In this document: positions 26,048 to 35,013 of the stretch, piece by piece
Layout: every line of letters starts with the position of its first letter
How positions within the stretch are numbered: the stretch's first letter is position 1
NCBI GenBank assembly: GCA_028282925.1
Contig: JANQGV010000243.1
Span: forward strand, 1-62,730
DNA length: 62,730 nt
Direction of reading: 5' to 3'
Origin: Thermodesulfobacteriota bacterium
GTDB lineage: Bacteria; Desulfobacterota; WTBG01; CAIYCZ01; CAIRTM01
Notes under the pieces: model-generated
The model's input: only the letters and a program-made list of their open reading frames with translations
Told to the model about the DNA's origin: nothing
Database searches by the model: none
Made by a program: the position numbers and the translations under genes

Positions 26048-26582
26048 GTGGATTTCTCCAGAAATATTATTGCATCTCATGAATAAACGAGACGGTTTTA
26101 AACCTTACACGAACATGTTGCCGCGATATATCAATCTATTTACGCAGCTTTATGAAAACCGGTAGATAGTTAAAAACATTCGATTAACGTTCGACGTGTA
26201 TGGAAAGGTTTGTTTCTCTAGCCGTTCAAGGGGGTGCCGTCGGAATGTGAATCGTCCGTATAGCATCATCGATACAATGTATCGTAATCCCAAAGCCCCT
26301 CGCAAAGTTGTTACTTTAAATGTTTACTGGAACTGTTTTTGTCCGGAATTGTTATAACACATCATATGTCTTGTTGAAATGAGCAGAAATACCTATATAT
26401 TTAAAATTTAGTGTCTTTTTTTAGGACAATACGGGATGAAATACAGGTTGCATATATAATTAAATACAGGCTAAACCTTGAAATAGAACAAACGATATGT
26501 TTTATAAAAAGGAAGTGGATTTACATAGAACATCTGAAAATTGTACTCCAGGATTTCAGTATCTCTTGCATGGAGAAAAGAT
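26048..26582. other. divergent promoter region between two sensor kinases
   Basis: AT-rich, no gene. It must hold the start signals for both kinase genes. On the plus strand TTGTTG (near 26373) and TATATA 17 bases on (near 26396) form a weak candidate promoter. No palindrome stood out. Confidence 0.4.
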
Positions 26583-29500
26583 ATGCAGCTCGGGCAGACA
26601 CAGTTCGACACGTCTATTGCAGCTTTATCCAAAGCCATTATCAGTGCCACCGGCATTGAAGATATTTCTAATCTGGTCTGTTCATTCGCCAGGGATATTA
26701 CCCAGAGCAAATACAGCTATGCAGGTTACATCGAACAGGATACCGGTCATCTGGTGTGTCCGAACCTGACGCGTGATATCTGGGAAAGCTGCCGGGTTCC
26801 TGAAAAAGATTTTATTTTTGAAGAATACTGCGGTCTTTGGGGCTGGGTATTGCACAACAAAGAGGCTGTGCTGGTAAATGCGGTAGAGAGCGACGACCGC
26901 AGCACAGGCGTACCTGAAGGGCACATCCCTATAAAAAGTTTTTTGTCCGTACCTGTACTGCTGGGTGACAAGATTGTCGGTCAGATTGCCGTAGCCAATA
27001 AACATGAGCCATATTGTGAGCAGGAACAGCAAGCCCTTGAACGCTTTGCCGAATTGTATGCCCTTGCCATTGAACGTAAACAGTCGGAGCAGGATCTGAA
27101 ACTATCCGATGAACGCTACAAGGCCATCGCCGAAACCTCCTCAGACGGCATTATTACTATCGATGACAAAGGCACCGTACTCTACTGGAACAGTGCCGCC
27201 GAGGAGTTGTTCGGGTACAGCGCCGCAGAGGTGCTTGGAAAATCCATAACCCTGGTTCTTCCCAGGAAAGTACGTGACGATCATCTGCAGAGGTTTTCGA
27301 AACTTGCTATTAATTTTGATTCCGGCTTCCGAATGAAGGCGATTGAGGCGACGGCCCAAAAAAAAGACGGGACGGAATTTGCGATTGAAATTTCAACGGC
27401 GGGCTGGATTTCCAACAGTAAACGGTATTTCAGTTCTGTTGTCCGTGATATATCCAGGCGTAAGGAAATGGAGGAGGCGCTTCGCACATCGAAAGCCCAG
27501 CTTGAAAAGCGCGTGCAGGAACGCACGGAGCAGATCCAGGAGACCAACAGGAAGCTTCGTAAGGAAATCAGGGAGCGGAAGAATGTTGAACAGGCGCTTC
27601 GGAAAAGCGAGGAGCGGTTCAGAACCGTGGCCGATTTCACATATGACTGGGAATATTGGATCGATCCGGAGGGAACATACGTCTACGTTTCGCCTTCATT
27701 TGAACGTATTACCGGATATAAACCCGAGGATCTCATGCATGATGCCGGCTTGCTGGTGAATATTATTTACCCGGAAGACCGCAAACTGTTTACCGACCAC
27801 CTGCATAACCGACTTCAAGCCGATGAAGTCGACGAATTACAGTTTCGTATTATGCATTGGAACGGAGATGTACACTGGATAGGCCATGTCTGTCAGCCGG
27901 TATTCGACGAAAACGGACGACTTATAGGGCGGCGGGCCAGTAATCGCGACATAACGGAACAGAAGCGTGCTGAGGAAAAACTGAAAAAAAGCACTGAACG
28001 GCTGGGTCTTGCTCTTGAAGCCACCAATGACGGAATGTGGGACTGGAACATCAAGACCGGAAAGGTGTTCTTCAGCCCAAGATACTATACGATGCTGGGG
28101 TATGAGCCGAACGAACTGGTAGCATCATATAAAACCTGGCGAAAACTCATACATTCCGACGACCGCAAAAACGTCAGCAGTAAGGTACTGGAACATTTGC
28201 GAAACCAAACAGAGCAGTTTTCGGTAGAGTTCCGTATGCAAACACAATCGCACGAATGGAAGTGGCTGCTTGGAAGAGGCAAGGTGGTTGAACGGGATGC
28301 CCGGGGCAGGGCTGTGCGTATGGTCGGAACCAATACCGACATCTCTCTGCGCAAGGAGGCTGAAGAGGCGTTGCGCCTCAGTGAAACACGCTACCGTGAG
28401 TTGTTCGACAGCAGCCGCGATGCCATCGGCATTATCGACCTGGGCGGCAGGTTTGTCGGTTGTAACCCTGCATACGCACATATGCTGGGCTATGCTGAAG
28501 ACGAGTTGCTGAACCTTACCTATAGGGATGTAACCCCTGCAAAGTGGCATTCCTGGGAGCAAAAACAAATCGTTGAAAGCCAGATTTTTAAAAAAGGATA
28601 CTCCGAGGTGTATGAGAAGGAGTACATCAGCAAAGACGGCACAGTGTTTCCCGTGGAATTGCGGGCGTCACTTTTGAAGGATGAGAACGACAAACCCTTT
28701 GCCATATGGGTTTTTGTGCGCGACATAACCGACCGCAAACGGGCCGAAGAAAACCTCAGGAGAGACCAGGCATCCTTCAGTTCCCTGTATTCTCTTTCCG
28801 GTATGATCGAGAAGGACGAAAAGCAGATTATGGACTATGCTCTTGAAGCCGGCATTAACATAACAGGAAGCCAGTTCGGCTATTTGTATCTTGTAAACGA
28901 GGACGAAACCGCTCTTACCCTGCACGCCTGGTCCCGGGATGTGATGGATGCCTGCCGTGTGCCTCATAAACAAACCAGGTACAATGTTGAAGATACCGGG
29001 CTGTGGGGAGATGCAATCAGGAATCGCAAGCCTGTTATAACAAATGACTACGACGATTTTAACCCGTCCAAGAAAGGGTATCCGGATGGGCATGTTCCCA
29101 TTAAACGGCACATGAACATCCCCCTTGAGGACAACGGCAAAATTGTGCTTGTAGCGGGTGTTGCCAACAAAGAAGCGCAGTACGACGCCAAAGACGTCCA
29201 GCAACTGATCCTCCTGATGGACGGTATGTGGCGTATCATCCAGAACAGAAAAGCTGAACGTTTTCTGATTGAAAGTGAGGAAAAGTTAAGCGGTGTGGTC
29301 AACTCCCTGCCCGATATGGTTTTCCTTATTGACGAACAGTATGTCATCAAATGGATGAACGATGTAGCTAAAGATGTCTATGGAAGCGCTGCCGGCGGTA
29401 AAAAATGTTATTCTGTTTTGTATAATTCACCCAAAGTTCCCGAAACCTGTACGGTCAAAAAAACCCTGCAGGACGGCAAGCGCCATGACGAAGACCTGCA

Positions 29501-30353
29501 TATGGAACTGCCCGACAAGTCACTCCGTGACTTCTGGGTAACGGCCAATATTGCCGGGCGGCATACAGACGGCCGCCCCAGGCTTATCGTCTATATTCTG
29601 CGCGATATAACCGAGATGAAAACAATCCAGTCCGAGGCCGTCAAGTCGGCGCATCTTGCTTCTATCGGTGAACTGGCGGCAGGTGTTGCTCATGAGATCA
29701 ACAATCCTATAAACGGCATTATTAATTATGCCGAAATAGTCAAGGAGGAGTATTCCCTCATCGGCCATGATCCGGAGATCCCGATGCGAATTGCAAAAGA
29801 AGGTGAACGTGTTGCTGCAATTGTAAAAAACCTTTTGTCCTTTTCCCGCCAGCAGAAAAAGGAAGTGCGTCCGGTTGAAATTGCTCAAGTCCTTGACGAT
29901 GCACTGGCCTTGACTGCGAAGCAGCTTCAAAAGGATGATATTATTCTTTCCCTTGGGATATCCGATGATATCTCGATGGTAATGGGTTCATCCTTAGAGC
30001 TTCAGCAGGTATTCATCAACATCATCACAAATGCCCGCTATGCTCTTAGTAAACGGCTGACTGATAGAACCGATGAAAAACGCCTTACCATACAGGCGGG
30101 CAACAGCAAGCACAACGGTGGGACGAGTGTCCGAATAGTATTTCACGACAACGGTACCGGCATTTCCAATGATATTTTAGAAAGAGTATGTGATCCTTTT
30201 TTTTCAACAAAACCCACCGGGGAAGGTACCGGCCTTGGACTGAGTATCAGTCACGGTATTGTAAAAGACCACGGCGGAACGATCTCAATTGAAAGTCGTG
30301 AGGATGAGTATACCCGTGTTATCGTGAAGTTGCCCGTGTTCGAAGGCGACTGA
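26583..30353 (+). CDS. multi-PAS/GAF sensor histidine kinase
   Basis: 1256 residues from the ATG at 26583, preceded by GGAGAAAAGAT; the frame is open 42 bases further. No membrane segment, so it is cytoplasmic. Approximate order: GAF (1-170), PAS (180-300), coiled coil (300-345), PAS (345-465), PAS (470-595), PAS (600-725), GAF (730-905, with LHAWSRDVMDACRV), PAS (915-1025), HisKA with GELAAGVAHEINNPINGII (about 1030-1100) and HATPase (DNGTGIS, GEGTGLGLSISHGIV; about 1135-1255). There is no receiver, so it needs a separate response regulator; none adjoins it. The two GAF domains resemble each other, suggesting internal duplication. Confidence 0.92.
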   Translation: MQLGQTQFDTSIAALSKAIISATGIEDISNLVCSFARDITQSKYSYAGYIEQDTGHLVCPNLTRDIWESCRVPEKDFIFEEYCGLWGWVLHNKEAVLVNAVESDDRSTGVPEGHIPIKSFLSVPVLLGDKIVGQIAVANKHEPYCEQEQQALERFAELYALAIERKQSEQDLKLSDERYKAIAETSSDGIITIDDKGTVLYWNSAAEELFGYSAAEVLGKSITLVLPRKVRDDHLQRFSKLAINFDSGFRMKAIEATAQKKDGTEFAIEISTAGWISNSKRYFSSVVRDISRRKEMEEALRTSKAQLEKRVQERTEQIQETNRKLRKEIRERKNVEQALRKSEERFRTVADFTYDWEYWIDPEGTYVYVSPSFERITGYKPEDLMHDAGLLVNIIYPEDRKLFTDHLHNRLQADEVDELQFRIMHWNGDVHWIGHVCQPVFDENGRLIGRRASNRDITEQKRAEEKLKKSTERLGLALEATNDGMWDWNIKTGKVFFSPRYYTMLGYEPNELVASYKTWRKLIHSDDRKNVSSKVLEHLRNQTEQFSVEFRMQTQSHEWKWLLGRGKVVERDARGRAVRMVGTNTDISLRKEAEEALRLSETRYRELFDSSRDAIGIIDLGGRFVGCNPAYAHMLGYAEDELLNLTYRDVTPAKWHSWEQKQIVESQIFKKGYSEVYEKEYISKDGTVFPVELRASLLKDENDKPFAIWVFVRDITDRKRAEENLRRDQASFSSLYSLSGMIEKDEKQIMDYALEAGINITGSQFGYLYLVNEDETALTLHAWSRDVMDACRVPHKQTRYNVEDTGLWGDAIRNRKPVITNDYDDFNPSKKGYPDGHVPIKRHMNIPLEDNGKIVLVAGVANKEAQYDAKDVQQLILLMDGMWRIIQNRKAERFLIESEEKLSGVVNSLPDMVFLIDEQYVIKWMNDVAKDVYGSAAGGKKCYSVLYNSPKVPETCTVKKTLQDGKRHDEDLHMELPDKSLRDFWVTANIAGRHTDGRPRLIVYILRDITEMKTIQSEAVKSAHLASIGELAAGVAHEINNPINGIINYAEIVKEEYSLIGHDPEIPMRIAKEGERVAAIVKNLLSFSRQQKKEVRPVEIAQVLDDALALTAKQLQKDDIILSLGISDDISMVMGSSLELQQVFINIITNARYALSKRLTDRTDEKRLTIQAGNSKHNGGTSVRIVFHDNGTGISNDILERVCDPFFSTKPTGEGTGLGLSISHGIVKDHGGTISIESREDEYTRVIVKLPVFEGD

Positions 30354-30396
30354 CGCCGCTTTTGAAAATGATCGTGTAGCTGGTGCCCACGAAGAA

Positions 30397-30428
30397 AAAA
30401 AGCCCTGCTTTTGCCGGCAGGGCTTTTT
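30397..30428. terminator. bidirectional rho-independent terminator
   Basis: Stem AAAAAGCCCTGC (30397-30408) / GCAGGGCTTTTT (30417-30428), eight-base loop. It lies between the convergent kinase gene and sigma-factor gene and suits both. Confidence 0.88.
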
Positions 30429-30453
30429 CCTTTCGTGATTGTCGGTCGCAGTG

Positions 30454-31827
30454 TCAGGAAATCTCCTTGTAGAGAAACGGCTGCAGCACTTCGGAATTAT
30501 GCGACGCCCTGATTTTACGCAGCGCCGCGGTTTCAATCTGCCGAACGCGTTCACGCGATATGCCGAACTTTTCACCGATTTCTTCCAGTGTGTGCTCTGC
30601 ATCAACACCCAGTCCGAACCTGAGGCGCAGTATTCTCTCGTCACGTGGCGGCAGGTCCTTCAGGGCATCCTCGGTTACATTAAAGAGCTGATATTGAAGA
30701 ACCTTGTCCATGGGGGAGGGCGGTATTGTGTCGGCTATACACTCATGCAGGTTGCTGCCGTCCTCACCGAAAGGCGTCTCAAGAGAAATCGGATCCCGTA
30801 CGAGCTGCATGGCAAAGTACAGGTTTTCGGATTCACCTTCGGCCGGTACCGGAACCGCTTCATCTGCGTCATGATCAGGGTCGGCTGATTGACGCGAAAT
30901 CCTTTTAATCTTGTCGTTAATGTAGATCGGCACCCGGATCGTTGACGATTTTTCTTCGATGGCCCTGATAATGGTCTGCCGTATCCACCAACTGGCATAT
31001 GTGCTCAGGCGATTGCCGAGCCGGTAATCGAACTTATCGATGGCCCGCATCAGACCGATGTTGCCTTCCTGAATCAGATCGGAAAACGGCAGGCCGCGAT
31101 TAGTATACTTCTTTGCAATGCCCACAACAAGCCGCAGGTTGGAGCGTACCAGCATCTCCTTTGACTTCTTCGCCTGCCGGTCATGTATCGTGTATGCACG
31201 CAGGATGTGAATGATTTCTTTTTTATGCTTCCTGGTGACCTGTTTCATGATATAGGGGTACAATGTGCGAATGAGTCCCGACCGGTACATTTTCAGGACG
31301 TTGCACTGCCCGGCAACTTCGTGCAGCGACAGTAACTGGTTCGCCTTTTCACGGCTGAGTTTTTTGCGTTTGTAATAGGACTGGTTTTTCTGTGAAATAC
31401 GGGCTTCAAGGTCCCTGATTATATCGGTGAGGCTCGCTATCTCCTTAATGGTTCGCAGCAGGCTCTTTGTTTCCTTGTTGCTGAGCGTTGCATCAAGGTC
31501 CTGATGTTTTGCAAGACGGTTCCATAGCAGGATTTTTTCAAACAGTTGTGCCCATTCAACCGCCAGGATGCGTTTGTTGTACTCTGCTTCACTGAGGGTT
31601 CGGGCGATGAGTTGTTCCTGCTCCTTTTTAAGGATCGGCCATTGCCTGATTTCCTTCAAATAAGCTGATACGATATTTACATCTTTTGCTTGGCGTACGG
31701 TCCGCGATCCTGTATTTTGCCTGGCATCTATCTGTGTATCGGTAAGCTCTTTTTCAACCTCAAGCACACAGGTATCCACGTCATCGGAAACGGTAGTAGA
31801 AATTTTTTTTTGCTGTATGCTGCCCAT
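30454..31827 (-). CDS. sigma-70 family RNA polymerase sigma factor (group 1/2 type)
   Basis: 457 residues. Region 1.2 is VSAYLKEIRQWPILKKEQEQ (about 51-70). A basic, Lys/Arg-rich non-conserved region of about 120 residues follows. Region 2 runs SNLRLVVGIAKKYTNRGLPF, DLIQEGNIGLMRAIDKF, NRLSTYASWWIRQTIIRAI. Region 3 is IEEKSSTIRVPIYI and region 4 LPPRDERILRLRFGL to TLEEIGEKFGISRERVRQIE. It is too short for the main RpoD of this group and lacks region 1.1, so a secondary (RpoS/RpoH-like or lineage-specific) sigma is more likely. The start at 31827 follows AAGGGGG. Two inverted repeats lie upstream (31865-31891 and 31993-32025), one near the expected promoter. It ends at a shared terminator. Confidence 0.93.
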   Translation of the reverse strand: MGSIQQKKISTTVSDDVDTCVLEVEKELTDTQIDARQNTGSRTVRQAKDVNIVSAYLKEIRQWPILKKEQEQLIARTLSEAEYNKRILAVEWAQLFEKILLWNRLAKHQDLDATLSNKETKSLLRTIKEIASLTDIIRDLEARISQKNQSYYKRKKLSREKANQLLSLHEVAGQCNVLKMYRSGLIRTLYPYIMKQVTRKHKKEIIHILRAYTIHDRQAKKSKEMLVRSNLRLVVGIAKKYTNRGLPFSDLIQEGNIGLMRAIDKFDYRLGNRLSTYASWWIRQTIIRAIEEKSSTIRVPIYINDKIKRISRQSADPDHDADEAVPVPAEGESENLYFAMQLVRDPISLETPFGEDGSNLHECIADTIPPSPMDKVLQYQLFNVTEDALKDLPPRDERILRLRFGLGVDAEHTLEEIGEKFGISRERVRQIETAALRKIRASHNSEVLQPFLYKEIS

Positions 31828-31864
31828 AGGTTAGCCCCCTTGTTTTTATATTTATATAGTATTC

Positions 31865-31891
31865 TATTTTGGCAATTAACATGCCAAAATA
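31865..31891. promoter_or_regulatory. inverted repeat upstream of the sigma-factor gene
   Basis: TATTTTGGCA (31865-31874), seven-base spacer, TGCCAAAATA (31882-31891), 38-64 bases before the sigma-factor ATG. On the minus strand it overlaps possible -35 elements (TTGGCA and TTGCCA). It looks like an operator for a dimeric regulator. Confidence 0.55.
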
Positions 31892-31992
31892 TCGTCCCTT
31901 CCATGTATTGTCTAAGCTTATGATAAAGCATGCTTTTTAGTGTGCATGTGACATTTTTGTTTTAAATGTAGGTATTATTGATTTTCTTTTAT

Positions 31993-32025
31993 TCCAAAAT
32001 GGAATTAGTTGTATTCCATTTTGGA
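31993..32025. promoter_or_regulatory. second inverted repeat upstream of the sigma-factor gene
   Basis: TCCAAAATGGAAT (31993-32005), seven-base spacer, ATTCCATTTTGGA (32013-32025), perfect. It shares the CCAAAAT/ATTTTGG core with the repeat at 31865-31891 and the same seven-base spacer, though the arms face the other way. Confidence 0.55.
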
Positions 32026-32123
32026 TGTGTAATCTGAGAGTAAATACCTATATAGCCTCTCTTGTTTAAATAATAATTACTATTATCAAAAAATCAAATG
32101 CGCAATAAAAGAAAAATACAATT

Positions 32124-32137
32124 TCCTTCCCGGGAAG
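32124..32137. repeat. 14-bp perfect palindrome
   Basis: CCTTCCCGGGAAGG with no spacer, in AT-rich surroundings, about 55 bases upstream of the 13-codon ORF. Function unknown; possibly a protein-binding site. Confidence 0.35.
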
Positions 32138-32192
32138 GGTATATATCTCTACGCTGGAACTCCTTTATGAACAGGAGAATAGGGGGCTCATA

Positions 32193-32234
32193 ATGAATGT
32201 TTTTGATCGGGGAATACTGTCCGGGGAGGCATAA
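32193..32234 (+). CDS. possible 13-residue peptide
   Basis: ATG at 32193 with AGGGGG six bases before it encodes MNVFDRGILSGEA and stops at the base of the terminator at 32233-32268. The strong ribosome binding site and position make it more than random, but there is no coding-statistics support. It could be a leader peptide or tiny protein on a short RNA, or chance. Confidence 0.25.
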   Translation: MNVFDRGILSGEA

Positions 32235-32268
32235 AAAAGCCCTTCTGAGTCAACAGAAGGGCTTTTTT
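32233..32268. terminator. bidirectional rho-independent terminator
   Basis: Perfect 15-bp stem AAAAAAGCCCTTCTG / CAGAAGGGCTTTTTT, loop AGTCAA. It ends the NuoF-type operon on the minus strand, 32 bases past its stop, and could end a short plus-strand transcript carrying the 13-codon ORF. Confidence 0.92.
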
Positions 32269-32300
32269 CACAGTCGTTTTTTATTAACTACACCCGATGG

Positions 32301-33992
32301 CTATTTAAAATAACCGGCGTAATCATCGGCGAAATGTTTCATTGTGGAAAGGATAGGAGCCGGTGCGGTTTTACCAAGCGCACACGCACAGGCCTTGCTG
32401 ATCGGGTCGGACATTTCCTCGAGAACCTTCAGGTCGTCGCTGGAACCCAGCCCGGCCAGAATTCTGTCCAGAATATCACGCATCCTGCACACGCCTTCGC
32501 GGCAGGGAACACATTTGCCGCATGATTCCTCTACAAAGAAATCGGTAAAATAGCGGGCAAGCTTCACCATGTCGGTCTCGTCGTTCATGATAACCATGCC
32601 GCCGGAACCGAGCATCGATCCGGCCTGGTTCAACTCATCATAGTCGACGGTAAGTGAATCCATGCTGGCCGGAAGCACGCCGCCTGAAGGGCCGCCGGGC
32701 TGAATGCCTTTAAGGGACTTGCCGTCTGCCACCCCGCCACCTATAACGGAAACAACATCTTTAAGCGGTGTGCCCATATCCACTTCAACCATTCCGGCCT
32801 GGTTGACGTTACCGGCAAGGGAGATCACCTTGGTGCCTTTGCTGCCCTTGGTGCCGATACCGCTGTACCAGTCGCCGCCTTTGGCAATGATAACCGGGAT
32901 GTTGGACCAGGTTTCAACGTTGTTGATACAGGTCGGTTTGCCGAAAAGGCCGCTGTTGGTAGGGAAGGGTGGTCTCTGGCAGGGCTCGCCGATGCGGCCT
33001 TCGATGCAGGCGATAAGGGCTGTTTCTTCACCGCATACATATCGTCCGCCACCCTCTTTGACCTTAACATCAAAATTCAGTTTGCTGCCCAGAATTTTTT
33101 TGCCGAGAAGACCCATGGCTTCGGCTTCTTCAACGGCTTTTTTGAAGCGTTTCAATGCAATGCGGTAATTGTCGCGGATGTACACATAGGCAGTCTGTGC
33201 GCCGAGAGCAAACGCGCCGATAATCAGGCCCTCGAGAACCGAGTGGGGGTCGGACTCCAGGAAACTGCGGTGCATGCCGATGCCGGGCTCGCCTTCACTG
33301 ACGTTGCAGATCAGGTATTTTTCCTTGCCGGCGGCATCCATACACATTTTCCATTTCTGTCCGGCCGGAAAGCCGCCACCGCCACGGCCGCGCAGACCGG
33401 ACTTGATAACTTCATCCACGATTGCCTTGGGCTTCATGCCCAGGGCTTTAACAAGCGCTTCGTATCCACCGCGTGCGATGTACTCGCTCATGTTTTCAGG
33501 ATCAATGGTTCCGGCATTGCGCAGGATAACTTTATGCTGGAGCTTTAAAAAATCGATTTCATCAGGTGTTTTAACGCCGCTGAATGCGGAATCAGCAGAA
33601 TCGGCGTAGGTAATGGCTCCCGCCAGTACGTGATCTTCCTTGTCGATACGGACGATGGCAAGGTCGTTTGCTACCGCTCCGCCGCTTACGGCTTTGATGA
33701 TTTTAGGAACTTCTTTTTCGGTTACTTTGCCGTAAATAACCCGGGGTTTGCCCGGCAACTGTACTTCAACAGTGGGTTCCATGCCGCACATGCCGGTGCA
33801 GCCCACGGAAACAACATCAGCATCAATGCCTTTTTCCTTGAGACCGTATTCAATTGCGTTCAGCGTTAAATCAGCACCCTTTGCAATACAGCAGGTTGAT
33901 GTACCAACATTAATGCGGGGTTTCCCGGGGAACAACTGTTTTTGTCCTTGTTCTTTAACTTTTGCAAGATCTGCTGAGCTGGTAATTTTCAT
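32301..33992 (-). CDS. NuoF-like NAD(P)H-oxidising flavoprotein subunit
   Basis: 563 residues. The N-terminal domain (about 1-110) is a thioredoxin-like [2Fe-2S] domain with TSTCCIAKG and VGCTGMCG. The FMN/NADH domain follows (about 150-400) with GLRGRGGGGFPAGQKW, ICNVSEGEPG, GGGRYVCGEETAL and NNVETWSNIPVI; then an SLBB segment and a C-terminal iron-sulfur domain CGKCVPCREG with a distal Cys (KACACALG) for one [4Fe-4S]. This is the HymB/HndC/NuoF layout used by NAD(P)-linked hydrogenases, formate dehydrogenases and oxidoreductases. It is the last gene of the ferredoxin-PorB-NuoE-NuoF operon, so it probably passes electrons between NAD(P)(H) and the iron-sulfur partners. ICNVSEGEPG differs from the usual CNADE form. 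Confidence 0.9.
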   Translation of the reverse strand: MKITSSADLAKVKEQGQKQLFPGKPRINVGTSTCCIAKGADLTLNAIEYGLKEKGIDADVVSVGCTGMCGMEPTVEVQLPGKPRVIYGKVTEKEVPKIIKAVSGGAVANDLAIVRIDKEDHVLAGAITYADSADSAFSGVKTPDEIDFLKLQHKVILRNAGTIDPENMSEYIARGGYEALVKALGMKPKAIVDEVIKSGLRGRGGGGFPAGQKWKMCMDAAGKEKYLICNVSEGEPGIGMHRSFLESDPHSVLEGLIIGAFALGAQTAYVYIRDNYRIALKRFKKAVEEAEAMGLLGKKILGSKLNFDVKVKEGGGRYVCGEETALIACIEGRIGEPCQRPPFPTNSGLFGKPTCINNVETWSNIPVIIAKGGDWYSGIGTKGSKGTKVISLAGNVNQAGMVEVDMGTPLKDVVSVIGGGVADGKSLKGIQPGGPSGGVLPASMDSLTVDYDELNQAGSMLGSGGMVIMNDETDMVKLARYFTDFFVEESCGKCVPCREGVCRMRDILDRILAGLGSSDDLKVLEEMSDPISKACACALGKTAPAPILSTMKHFADDYAGYFK

Positions 33993-34034
33993 ATTTCCCT
34001 CGTATATAAAACGTTATATATGCGTATCTATCAT

Positions 34035-34943
34035 TTATGCTATTGAATCTATCTTGGCTTTTGCATCCCGGCCCTTGAACACCTTGCCGTCCACTTCAAC
34101 AACGGGGGCGCAGTCGCAGCATCCCAGACACAGGGTTTTTTCCATAGTCATATCATCGCTCTGTACAATGGTCTGCTCGATTTCGGCTGCAATGCCGTCT
34201 TTGTCGTGCAGGTGGCATGCAGTGCCGCAGCAGAGTTTGACATGGTGTTTGCCGGGGGCCGTCATTTTGAAAGCCTTGTAGAATGTGGCAATATTATAAA
34301 TGATGCTGAGGTTGATCCCGCTTTTATTGCTGATGGCCTGTAGTGCTTCAACCGGCAGGTAGCCGATTTCATCCTGGGCGTCGTGCAGAATGTACATCAG
34401 TTTGTCCTGGGAGGTGCCGTGGCGCGCGATGATATCGTCGATGATTTTGGGATCGTAATCGCCGAGTTCCTTGAACTTTTTCAAAATAGTGCTCTTGAAC
34501 GGTTCAGGAACGATTTCGTTCACCACTGCCAGCACGTGGTCTTCAACCACATCGCCGCCCTGGCATTTCTGGCTGATAACGCCCATGAGTTTTCCTCTGA
34601 ATACGCCGCGCATTGCTTCGGGAACTTCGCCAAGCATGATCTCAAACATGATCTCGCTTTTGCCCGTCCAGCTCACCGAAGGCGTGTCGTCGGCTGCTTC
34701 CTCTGCACCGTTGTCGCCGGAGGAGATGCCCAGGGCCGCCATGAGGGCGCTGCGCTGGGGCTCAGGCATATCTTCTTCAACCATTTTTTTAACAATGTCT
34801 TCTGTAACCGGGTTGCCGGCAGCTTTGGCTGCAAGCATTTCAAGCAGTTTGGGCTTGATGCCGTCGCGCATCGGTTCCGGAACAGCCTGGATAAGCTTAT
34901 CGAATATTTGTTCACCTTCCGGCGTCCACTGTATGTCTGCCAT
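34035..34943 (-). CDS. NuoE-like [2Fe-2S] subunit with two N-terminal PCP_red-like repeats
   Basis: 302 residues, nearly twice the usual NuoE length. Residues 1-65 (WTPEGEQIFDKLIQAVPEPM, later VTEDIVKKMVEED) and about 88-155 (WTGKSEIMFEIMLGEVPEAM, later VVEDHVLAVVNEI) resemble each other and the helical PCP_red domain found in dark protochlorophyllide reductase and some redox proteins. From about 160 it is NuoE: KLMYILHDAQDEIGYLP, IYNIATFYKAF and cluster ligands C238-x4-C243 (CCGTAC) and C272-x3-C276 (CLGCC). It forms an electron-entry pair with the NuoF-like protein 42 bases downstream. The doubled helical domain may dock the complex on a partner (inference). SD and ATG are normal. Confidence 0.88.
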   Translation of the reverse strand: MADIQWTPEGEQIFDKLIQAVPEPMRDGIKPKLLEMLAAKAAGNPVTEDIVKKMVEEDMPEPQRSALMAALGISSGDNGAEEAADDTPSVSWTGKSEIMFEIMLGEVPEAMRGVFRGKLMGVISQKCQGGDVVEDHVLAVVNEIVPEPFKSTILKKFKELGDYDPKIIDDIIARHGTSQDKLMYILHDAQDEIGYLPVEALQAISNKSGINLSIIYNIATFYKAFKMTAPGKHHVKLCCGTACHLHDKDGIAAEIEQTIVQSDDMTMEKTLCLGCCDCAPVVEVDGKVFKGRDAKAKIDSIA

Positions 34944-35013
34944 TCCTTACTCCTTTATCGAGATAATTTATAAGTCGGTCTTGTTCTATTCTTCAATAAC
35001 ACTGCTTGCACAG

